Shown piece by piece: positions 6,391 to 12,887 of a stretch of 14,898 bases of DNA. How positions within the stretch are numbered: position 1 is the first letter of the stretch; each line of letters starts with the position of its first letter. The notes beneath the pieces were generated by a model. The model was not told the origin of the DNA and did no database searches. It saw only the letters and a list, made by a program, of their open reading frames with translations. A program made the translations under genes and the position numbers. The stretch is from an uncultured Clostridia bacterium (GTDB lineage Bacteria; Bacillota; Clostridia; Lachnospirales; Lachnospiraceae). Location of the stretch: positions 1-14,898 of the forward strand of contig CALZBV010000037.1 in NCBI GenBank assembly GCA_945622055.1, written 5' to 3'.

Positions 6391-6547
6391 GATAGTTTTT
6401 CACTTTCACAGATTCTTCACAATATCATCAAAAAGAAATCAAGTTTGTCTGATATTCTTTTTAGGGGAGAATGTGAGAGGGGGTTCAGACAGAAGTATTT
6501 CTGCCTGAGACGATGCAGAAATTTAGAACATAAAGGAGGACACAAAA
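6391..6547 (+). other. Long untranslated leader with possible alternative hairpins
   Basis: This region holds no convincing gene. AATATCA (6421-6427) can pair with TGATATT (6450-6456), while AAAAAGAA (6430-6437) can pair with TTCTTTTT (6455-6462). The two pairings share bases 6455-6456 and so cannot both form fully. Further down, TCAGACAGAA (6485-6494) pairs with TTCTGCCTGA (6499-6508) around a GTAT loop, with one mismatch. No U-tract follows that hairpin, so it is not an intrinsic terminator. The strong ribosome binding site AAAGGAGGA at 6532-6540 ends the region. I recognise no known riboswitch class. A regulatory role is only a possibility, since A/T-rich pairings arise easily by chance. 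Confidence 0.35.
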
Positions 6548-7603
6548 GTGATTGAAGCCATTGGACTGGTAAAACAATACGGTGACCACATTGCGGTCGA
6601 TCACTTGGATTTTACGGTTGAGAAGGGCCAGGTACTTGGTTTTCTCGGACCGAACGGAGCAGGTAAATCCACAACGATGAATATGCTTACCGGATACATT
6701 TCCGTTACGGAAGGTACGATTATCGTAAACGGATATGATATGCTTGAAGAGGCAGAGGAAGCGAAGAAGAGCATCGGTTACCTGCCGGAGATTCCGCCGG
6801 TTTATCCGGATATGACAGTGACAGAGTATCTGCGGTTTGCTACGGAGCTTAAGAAGGTTCCGAAGAAGGATAGAGAAACAGAGGTAGAGCGCGTAATCGG
6901 ACTGACGAAGCTCGAACCGATGAGAAAGCGTCTGATTAAGCATTTGTCCAAGGGTTATCGGCAGCGCGTCGGTATTGCACAGGCGCTGGTGGGAGATCCG
7001 GAGGTTATCATTTTAGATGAGCCTACCGTTGGACTTGACCCGGCGCAGATTATCGAAATCCGTGAGCTGATTCGTGGTCTTGCAAAGGAGCACACGGTCT
7101 TGCTGAGCTCCCATATTATGCAGGAAATCAGTGCGGTTTGTGACCATATTATGATAATCTGCCATGGTAAGCTGGTGCTGTCCGGCACGCCGGAGGAGCT
7201 TCAGGCACAGGCAGACCAGGGGGAGAGCCTGGAGGTTTCTGTTTTGGGAACGAGAGCCCAGCTGCAGGAGGCTCTTTCAACGCTTTCCGGTATTACGGAG
7301 ATTACGGAGGCAGAAGGAGAAACAGAAAAAAGCAGTGCGGTGCTGATTAAGAGCGACCATGACATACGGACCGAGCTTTCGGCTGCTCTTGCGAAGGCCG
7401 GACTTCCGATTGAAAAGCTTGTCCGTCATGTGAAGACGTTAGAGGATATTTTCTTAGAGGCAACGGCAGCAGCGGAAGAAGAGTACCGCAGAAGTATGGA
7501 GGAGGACGAGGAATACGAGGAAGAGGGTGCGGAATCCGAGGCTTCCGCGAATGAATCCGAGGCTTCTTCTGAGAATACAAAGGGACAGGAGGAAACGAAA
7601 TGA
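6548..7603 (+). CDS. ABC transporter ATP-binding protein, GldA-like
   Basis: This is the cytosolic ATPase of a gliding-type (Gld-like) ABC-2 transporter and powers the permease encoded next. The protein has 351 residues from a GTG start placed seven bases after AAAGGAGGA. The ABC core is complete: Walker A GPNGAGKST (34-42), a Q-loop region IGYLPEIPPVYPDMTV in which glutamate stands where many ABC proteins have glutamine (usual for this subfamily as I recall it), signature LSKGYRQRVGIAQAL, Walker B VIILDEP with the D-loop VGLDP, and the switch histidine in LLSSHIMQE. A C-terminal extension follows, ending in a strongly acidic tail (about residues 310-351, 18 Asp/Glu of 42). The tail contains a duplicated ESEAS unit. 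The stop codon overlaps the next start (ATGA at 7600-7603), showing tight coupling. The ABC assignment is certain; the substrate is unknown. Confidence 0.93.
   Translation: MIEAIGLVKQYGDHIAVDHLDFTVEKGQVLGFLGPNGAGKSTTMNMLTGYISVTEGTIIVNGYDMLEEAEEAKKSIGYLPEIPPVYPDMTVTEYLRFATELKKVPKKDRETEVERVIGLTKLEPMRKRLIKHLSKGYRQRVGIAQALVGDPEVIILDEPTVGLDPAQIIEIRELIRGLAKEHTVLLSSHIMQEISAVCDHIMIICHGKLVLSGTPEELQAQADQGESLEVSVLGTRAQLQEALSTLSGITEITEAEGETEKSSAVLIKSDHDIRTELSAALAKAGLPIEKLVRHVKTLEDIFLEATAAAEEEYRRSMEEDEEYEEEGAESEASANESEASSENTKGQEETK
7532..7566 (+). repeat. 14-bp direct repeat in the acidic tail of the ABC ATPase
   Basis: GAATCCGAGGCTTC occurs at 7532-7545 and 7553-7566, a period of 21 bases. It encodes two ESEAS units seven residues apart and suggests growth of the acidic tail by local duplication. 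Confidence 0.8.
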
Positions 7604-8463
7604 TTGCGATTATGAAAAAGGAGCTTCGTGCTTACTTTAATTCGATTATTGGATGGCTTTTCATTGCATTCTTCCTTGCTTTTGTCGGGTTGTATGTATT
7701 TTTGTATAACTTCCTGAACCAGTCGGCCTTTATCGGGTATGCACTGTCAAGTGTTTCCCTGATATTTGCGCTGTTGGTACCGATGGTAACGATGCGTATT
7801 ATTGCAGAGGAAAACAAGCAGAGAACCGACCAGCTGCTTTTGACTTCTCCGGTTTCCATCGGCAGGATTGTGCTTGGAAAGTATCTTGCACTTGAGATTT
7901 TATTTGCACTGGCGATGGCATTTATCTGTATTTATCCGGTTATCTTTTCTTTCTTTGGACCGGTAAACATGAAGATGTCCTATGTTGCTGTTTTAGGCTT
8001 TTTCCTTGTAGGAAGTGCGTATCTTGCAATTGGTCTTTTCATCTCCAGTCTTACGGAGTCTCAGGCATTTGCTGCAGTTATGACCTTTGTGGTTGTGTTG
8101 ATTACCTGTCTTGCAGATGGTATCGCAGAGCTGCTTCCGTCCACCGCAAAGGCTGCTTATGCGACCTATACGTTTCTTTGGCTTATTGTCGCTGTCTGGT
8201 TGTGGAGAATGCTGAAGAATTCTTCGGTTGCAATTGCGATTTTTGCAGTAGGAGAATGTGCACTGACCGCAGTATATCTTCTGAAGCCGACGATGCTGGA
8301 GGGTACAATCCCGACGGTATTCGGAACGGTTTCCGTTATGAAGCTTTATGACGAGACGATTACCGGTGTGTTTAATCTTACGATGCCGGTTTACTATGTA
8401 AGTATTGCGTTTGTGTTCTGCTTTCTTACCTATCAGAACATTCGCAAGAGACGTTATTGCTAG
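7600..8463 (+). CDS. ABC-2 type permease, GldF-like
   Basis: This is the integral-membrane subunit that pairs with the preceding ATPase. The protein has 287 residues. A short cytosolic N-terminus, MIAIMKKELRAYFNS, is typical of ABC-2 permeases and precedes the first membrane helix (about 16-36). Further hydrophobic segments lie at about 47-66, 98-118, 127-150, 155-178, 190-205, 207-228 and 262-281, so six or more helices are likely. The cytosolic loop EENKQRTDQLLLTSPVSIGRIVLGKY (split by family position, residues about 70-95) is the conserved coupling loop of the family; its RTDQLLLTSP motif is well preserved. The start overlaps the ATPase stop by four bases. The stop is followed at once by the ribosome binding site of the GldG-like gene. 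Substrate unknown; family assignment strong. Confidence 0.9.
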   Translation: MIAIMKKELRAYFNSIIGWLFIAFFLAFVGLYVFLYNFLNQSAFIGYALSSVSLIFALLVPMVTMRIIAEENKQRTDQLLLTSPVSIGRIVLGKYLALEILFALAMAFICIYPVIFSFFGPVNMKMSYVAVLGFFLVGSAYLAIGLFISSLTESQAFAAVMTFVVVLITCLADGIAELLPSTAKAAYATYTFLWLIVAVWLWRMLKNSSVAIAIFAVGECALTAVYLLKPTMLEGTIPTVFGTVSVMKLYDETITGVFNLTMPVYYVSIAFVFCFLTYQNIRKRRYC

Positions 8464-8477
8464 GAGGAAGGAAAACA

Positions 8478-9944
8478 ATGGAAAATCAGAATTTAAACAA
8501 TACCCGTTCTACAAAATCCGGCGATGCTTCCCTGCACTCCAAGCGCTTCCGTTCCGGGGCATATGCAGTAGTCGTCAGTGTGTTCGTAATTATTGCGGTA
8601 ATCGGTGTCAACCTTATGGTTTCCATGCTTGATATCAGAAGCGATATGACAGCAACCGGAAAATATTCACTGACAAATGAAACAAAAACGCTTCTCGGAA
8701 CAATAAATGATAAGATAACGATTTATTATCTTACCAAGGAAAACAAAACGATTTCATGGTTGGAGACCTTTTTTGATGAGTATCAGAAGGAATGCAAAAA
8801 CATTACGGTGAAGCAGGTGGATTTGCTGTTAAACCCAAAGTTTGCGGAGCAGTATACGTCTGAGACGGTAACGCAGCACAGCCTTGTTGTGGTAAATGAA
8901 ACGAATGGCCGCAGCCGCTATGTATCCTATCAGAGTCTTTTGATTTTCGAGTACGGTCTTGATGCGAATTACCAATATACGGAGAATATCACAGGTGTGG
9001 ACATTGAAGGTCAGATTAATTCTGCACTTCGGTATGTAACGACCGGCGAACAGACGAATTTCTATGCGTTGACCGGACACGGTGAGCTTGCACTTGGCTC
9101 GGAGGCACAGGTATTTTTAAAGCGCTCCAACGTTGTTTACCATTCGCTGAATCTTGTAACCGAGGGAAAGGTTCCGGAGGATTGTGACGTGTTGTATATT
9201 GCAATCCCGGCAACGGATTATACCGATGCAGAGCTGGCTGCGATTCGTGAGTATACGAAGGCAGGAGGAGACCTGTTGGTTCTCGGGGTATATCAGGAGA
9301 ATTTAAAGAATTTCAGCAGTCTTCTGGCTGATTATGCGCTTACGATTCAGGAGGGTGTGGTGTTTGAAGGCGATGAATCACATCATGTTGCAAATGTACT
9401 GTATTGTATTTTGCCGAATGTAATCGATCACAAGATTACCTCGAAGCTTTCTGCGGGAAAGTATGTCACCCTTCCTACCGCAAATACAATTGTTGTTCAG
9501 AAAAATCTTCCGGAGGGGTTGAAGGTCGATTCCCTTCTTACTACAACGAATTCTTCTTACCTGAAGGTTCCGGATGAGAATGGTGCGGTTGCCACCCAGG
9601 GAAAGACCGATGAGGATAAGCCGGGGCCGTTCCGCGTGGGCGTGTATGCAAAGAACGAAGCCACCGGTTCAGAAATCGTGGTATATACCGGTCCGGCGAT
9701 GTTTGCGGATGATTTCTTTATGATTGACAGCTATGCAAATGCAGACCTGTTTGCAAACAGCATTTCCTATATGGCAGATGTACAGGAAGCATCCTCTATC
9801 CGAAAGATTATGTTCAATTCGGATGAGACTCTGGTGATTAATGCATCGCAGGCAACGATGATTGGTATTGTATGCATCATTCTGATTCCGGTCTGCCTGA
9901 TGATTTGCGGTATTGCGGTTATGCTTGTAAGAAAGAGACGTTAG
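8478..9944 (+). CDS. GldG-like ABC auxiliary protein, membrane-anchored, extracytoplasmic
   Basis: The protein has 488 residues from the ATG at 8478, preceded by GGAGGAAGGA (8463-8472). An upstream in-frame TTG at 8457 lies inside the permease gene and before the ribosome binding site, so it is rejected. It has a polar N-terminus, a membrane helix at about residues 27-50 (YAVVVSVFVIIAVIGVNLMV), a large extracytoplasmic region and a final helix near 463-484 followed by RKRR. Within the large domain, TGHGE (199-203) and the following segment, then LGVYQENLKNF, fit the gliding-motility auxiliary family (GldG, ABC_transp_aux; COG3225). In Flavobacterium, GldA, GldF and GldG form one transporter needed for gliding. 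The role in Gram-positive bacteria is unknown. Its position between the permease and the DUF4340 gene supports a shared complex. Family assignment strong; function unknown. Confidence 0.88.
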   Translation: MENQNLNNTRSTKSGDASLHSKRFRSGAYAVVVSVFVIIAVIGVNLMVSMLDIRSDMTATGKYSLTNETKTLLGTINDKITIYYLTKENKTISWLETFFDEYQKECKNITVKQVDLLLNPKFAEQYTSETVTQHSLVVVNETNGRSRYVSYQSLLIFEYGLDANYQYTENITGVDIEGQINSALRYVTTGEQTNFYALTGHGELALGSEAQVFLKRSNVVYHSLNLVTEGKVPEDCDVLYIAIPATDYTDAELAAIREYTKAGGDLLVLGVYQENLKNFSSLLADYALTIQEGVVFEGDESHHVANVLYCILPNVIDHKITSKLSAGKYVTLPTANTIVVQKNLPEGLKVDSLLTTTNSSYLKVPDENGAVATQGKTDEDKPGPFRVGVYAKNEATGSEIVVYTGPAMFADDFFMIDSYANADLFANSISYMADVQEASSIRKIMFNSDETLVINASQATMIGIVCIILIPVCLMICGIAVMLVRKRR

Positions 9945-9954
9945 GAGAGAAGCT

Positions 9955-10974
9955 ATGGATGCAAGAGAAGAAAGAGAAAAACGCCTCAAACGGCTGAAGC
10001 AAAAGAGAATAGCCCTGATTGCCACTTTGTTTCTTGTTGTGCTCGGCGTTGGCGGCGGATATTACCTTGCAAAGCAGTTCAGAATAAAAAAAGCAACAGA
10101 AGCAGCAGAAAAGAAGGCAGAGGAGAATAAGACAGAAGCATTTCAGATTACGGAATTTACGCTTGCAGATGCAACTGCAGTGGAAGTGAAAAACGAGCAT
10201 GCAAAGATGCGGTTTGAATGGGTTTACACGAATGAGGAGAAGCATCTTGGTGGCTGGGTAAAGACAGGAGAAGAGGATTTTCCGACCAAGGCAACTGCAG
10301 TTCAGGCCATGATTGGAAGTGTGTGCCTGCTTTCCGGGACAACGAAGATCGCGGCAGCAGATGTAAATCCGTCTGATTACGGTCTGGATGCCCCGAAGGT
10401 ACAGCTAAAGGTTATTTTAAAGGACGGAACAGAACCGGAGTTTACTATCGGTAATCAGACTCCGTATTCGGAAGGCTATTATCTTAGGGACGAAGCTACC
10501 GGAGATGTTTATGTTGTAGCTTCTGACGTATTTAATTCCTGTAATACCACGGTCATTGACATGGCGATGTCTGAAACCTTTCCGAGTACTTCGGTTACAA
10601 GTATCACGGAGGTCATAATTGCGGTACAGGGACAGGAACCGGTTTCCTATACCCGTACAATCAAGGAAGACGGTTCGTCAGATTATCCGCCTATTTTTGC
10701 AGATTGTACAACTTTTGTTGCGAGCAAGGTACAGGAGTATAACTGTAAGGACTTCTCCCAGTACGGTCTGGATGAACCATATGCGATTGTCAGTGTACTT
10801 TACAATGACCGGATGGCAGATGAGAACGGAGAAGAGGTAGTTGTTCCGTGTATGATGTTTGTGGAAATTGGTGATAAGACGGTAAGCGGGAATTACTATG
10901 TCAGAGTAAATGACAGTAATTATGTATATATCATGACACAGGCATTTGTGGAAAAATTTATTCCGGAAGAATAG
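9955..10974 (+). CDS. Membrane-anchored DUF4340 protein
   Basis: The protein has 339 residues. A strongly charged N-terminus (MDAREEREKRLKRLKQKR) precedes one membrane helix (about 19-40). A charged, probably coiled stretch follows (about 43-62), then an extracytoplasmic region of roughly 275 residues. That region contains two similar parts, each with a YGLD-x-P motif (residues 142-147 and 270-275) followed by beta-strand-rich sequence ending in a YY-L/V-R-containing stretch (GYYLRDEATGD, NYYVRVNDS). This matches DUF4340, a family commonly found next to GldG-like genes. The ribosome binding site GGAGAG (9944-9949) overlaps the end of the GldG-like gene, and the stop is followed by a terminator, so this is the last gene of the operon. 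It likely acts as an outer-face partner of the ABC complex; that is inference from context. Confidence 0.85.
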   Translation: MDAREEREKRLKRLKQKRIALIATLFLVVLGVGGGYYLAKQFRIKKATEAAEKKAEENKTEAFQITEFTLADATAVEVKNEHAKMRFEWVYTNEEKHLGGWVKTGEEDFPTKATAVQAMIGSVCLLSGTTKIAAADVNPSDYGLDAPKVQLKVILKDGTEPEFTIGNQTPYSEGYYLRDEATGDVYVVASDVFNSCNTTVIDMAMSETFPSTSVTSITEVIIAVQGQEPVSYTRTIKEDGSSDYPPIFADCTTFVASKVQEYNCKDFSQYGLDEPYAIVSVLYNDRMADENGEEVVVPCMMFVEIGDKTVSGNYYVRVNDSNYVYIMTQAFVEKFIPEE

Positions 10975-11010
10975 GTACCGGCCGTACCGGACTTTCGGAG
11001 AAACAGGAGA

Positions 11011-11039
11011 GGATCCGGATTTGATACCGGGTCCTTTTT
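11011..11039 (+). terminator. Rho-independent terminator of the Gld-like operon
   Basis: An 8-bp stem pairs GGATCCGG (11011-11018) with CCGGGTCC (11027-11034), with one T-G wobble and an eight-base loop. It is followed by five T residues. A second small hairpin (GGTAC and GTACC around CGGCC, near 10974-10988) lies just upstream at the DUF4340 stop. Confidence 0.85.
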
Positions 11040-11055
11040 ATTTCCAAAGAAACTC

Positions 11056-11084
11056 TTTTCAAGAACAGTAAAATAGTGTAGAAT
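11056..11084 (+). promoter_or_regulatory. Probable sigma-A promoter for the sulfotransferase-like gene and topB
   Basis: TTTTCA (11056-11061, four of six matches to the -35) and TAGAAT (11079-11084, five of six to the -10) are separated by 17 bases, 17 bases after the preceding terminator. A leader of about 60-65 nt would follow. The -35 is weak, so confidence is moderate. Confidence 0.55.
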
Positions 11085-11140
11085 AGAAGAGAAGAGTAGT
11101 CGTTTGTACCTGGGCAGAAGGTAACCTCAGCTGAAACAAA

Positions 11141-11146
11141 GGAGGA
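11141..11146 (+). promoter_or_regulatory. Ribosome binding site selecting a TTG start at 11154
   Basis: GGAGGA at 11141-11146 lies seven bases before the TTG at 11154. The next in-frame start candidates fall within the membrane segment or later, so the TTG start is well supported. Confidence 0.8.
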
Positions 11147-11153
11147 CGATAGT

Positions 11154-12869
11154 TTGAAGGATGCGTTTCTTAAGGTTTTGCTGATTATAACAATTATTAG
11201 CAGTCTCTTTTTGTGCGGACTGCTTTTTCTGCTGTCAAAAAAAGGAAATACAGGGGAGAAAACCCCTTCGAAGCTAAAGGAGTTTCAGCAAAAATACGAA
11301 GAGCACCCGAGTGATACGATGACGATTTCGCCGGACGTATATATGGATTTTTCTGACTCGGAGGACCTTGCACACCTGTATGATCCGGTGCGTCATACGG
11401 AGGTCGCAGACCGGCTTTTGGCGTTAAAGCATTCCGGGGCGTACACAATGGATGCTCCGTTGGTTGTCTGCAACCCGTACGGAACCAATCCGCTTTCCTT
11501 ATATGTCTACTTTAAGACTGAAAATCCTGTTAAGGCATCGTACCGTATCAGCTTACAGGGAGGCGCTTTGTCGACTTTTTCTGCAGGGTGTTTCAGTGAG
11601 GAGCCTTATGCGACCGAGCATGAGTATCTTTTGCTGGGACTTTCTAAGGGTGTGAACCGTGTGTCCCTTTCACTTATGGATGAATCGGGTAACACGAGCG
11701 TGCGTAACTTTTATGTTACGGTGGAGAAAACCTTTGGACAGGAGAGGGAGAAGCTTTCGACTGCAAGAGGAGAAGGAAGCGGAACGCTCGGAGAGGGTCT
11801 GTATGTCCATTTCGGAAATCGTATTGCAGGAAAAAGCATGGTGCTGTTTTATGACAACGAAGGAGCCCTGCGTGGTGAAATTCCGCTCTTGTCAGGCGAT
11901 TGCAGACGTTTTCTTTTTTTAGATAACAGAGTGTATTTTAACATTTCCGATACGCAGCTTGCCGTGATGGACCGGTTTGGCCGCGTAGAACGTGTGTTTA
12001 CGGTGGAAGGCTATACCATCGGAAAGGATTACTGCGCAGATGCAACCGGAACACGGTTGTTCCTTCTGGCAAGCAAGACCGGAGAACAGGCAGCAGCAGA
12101 AGGAACCAATGACCATGTGCTGGTGCTTGATCTGGCTTCAGGAGCTTGCTCAGAGCTCTTGAATATGGGGACGTTACTTTCGGAATATAAAGAAGAGTGT
12201 AAAGAAAATGTGGAGGGAGTGCTTGAATGGCTGACGCTCAATTCCATTCAGGTAATTGGCGAAAATAGTCTGCTGCTTGGTGCACGTGAACCCTCTGCAG
12301 TGATTAAGGTGACGGATTTGGATACGGTTCCGGCGCTTTCCTACCTCATTGGGGATATGGTTTATTTTGCCGGAACGGGGTATGAGGGAGAGCTGTTTAC
12401 GAAAAACAACGATTTTGAGTCTTTCTTTGGTGTAAACACCGTAACGGTAGAGGAGAGTGAAGAATTACGAAAAGGTTTTTACAGCTTATATTTATTGGAC
12501 AATCATATCGGTGTGTGTGACAGCAGGGACGAGCTTGCACTCTCGGAAGCGGGAACTGAGCTTGGGAGCAGCATGAAAAAGGGAACGTCCTCGTATTTTT
12601 GCAGGTTTTTGGTAAACGAAACCGCAAGAACGGTGGAACAGACAGAGTGTGTTCCTTTGACGTATTCCGGCTATGAGGGAAGTGTCCAGCTGTTACCGAA
12701 TGGAAACCTGCTTTCAGATTGCGCCGGACGGTTTACCTACAGTGAATACAATGCGGACCGTGAACTGCTTTGCAGCTTTACGGCAACGGGGGACAGTTAT
12801 TTGGGACGCGTATTCAAATATGAGTTTAAGGGCTTCTATTTTGAGAAGCCGGCGGCTGTGCAGCCGTAG
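11154..12869 (+). CDS. Membrane-anchored aryl-sulfate-sulfotransferase-like protein lacking catalytic histidines
   Basis: The protein has 571 residues from a TTG start. An N-terminal hydrophobic helix (about 5-28) without a proper lipobox anchors it outside the membrane. A beta-rich domain at about 95-195 (YRISLQGGALSTFS to RNFYVTVEKTFG) resembles the Ig-like N-terminal domain of arylsulfate sulfotransferases (AssT). The rest has the repeated strand pattern of a beta-propeller, with the AssT-like segments LNSIQVIGENSLLLGAREPS (362-381) and SVQLLPNGNLL (510-520). AssT moves sulfate between phenols through a histidine. By eye, the histidine expected before the NSI motif is Thr361, while Arg378 is kept. 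The histidines normally preceding the first and last propeller motifs are also absent (KDYCAD and EGSVQ instead). It may be a non-catalytic binding or structural relative. Family assignment is moderate. It lies 18 bases upstream of topB. Confidence 0.7.
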   Translation: MKDAFLKVLLIITIISSLFLCGLLFLLSKKGNTGEKTPSKLKEFQQKYEEHPSDTMTISPDVYMDFSDSEDLAHLYDPVRHTEVADRLLALKHSGAYTMDAPLVVCNPYGTNPLSLYVYFKTENPVKASYRISLQGGALSTFSAGCFSEEPYATEHEYLLLGLSKGVNRVSLSLMDESGNTSVRNFYVTVEKTFGQEREKLSTARGEGSGTLGEGLYVHFGNRIAGKSMVLFYDNEGALRGEIPLLSGDCRRFLFLDNRVYFNISDTQLAVMDRFGRVERVFTVEGYTIGKDYCADATGTRLFLLASKTGEQAAAEGTNDHVLVLDLASGACSELLNMGTLLSEYKEECKENVEGVLEWLTLNSIQVIGENSLLLGAREPSAVIKVTDLDTVPALSYLIGDMVYFAGTGYEGELFTKNNDFESFFGVNTVTVEESEELRKGFYSLYLLDNHIGVCDSRDELALSEAGTELGSSMKKGTSSYFCRFLVNETARTVEQTECVPLTYSGYEGSVQLLPNGNLLSDCAGRFTYSEYNADRELLCSFTATGDSYLGRVFKYEFKGFYFEKPAAVQP

Positions 12870-12887
12870 GAGAAGACAGGAGATTTT

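Noticed and set aside
6473..6508. Possible leader peptide of 11 codons starting GTG at 6473, ending inside the hairpin
   Set aside because: The purine run upstream is only about three bases away, the start is GTG, and there is no run of codons for a single amino acid or terminator to suggest attenuation.
6485..6508. Hairpin considered as an intrinsic terminator
   Set aside because: It contains a mismatch and is followed by GACGATGC, not a T-run.
8457..8477. TTG start at 8457 for the GldG-like gene
   Set aside because: It lies within the permease gene and upstream of the strong GGAGGAAGGA ribosome binding site that serves the ATG at 8478.
11203..11230. Possible lipoprotein signal (LFLC-G) in the sulfotransferase-like protein
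   Set aside because: The position before the cysteine is leucine rather than a small residue, and hydrophobic sequence continues after it, so a membrane anchor fits better.
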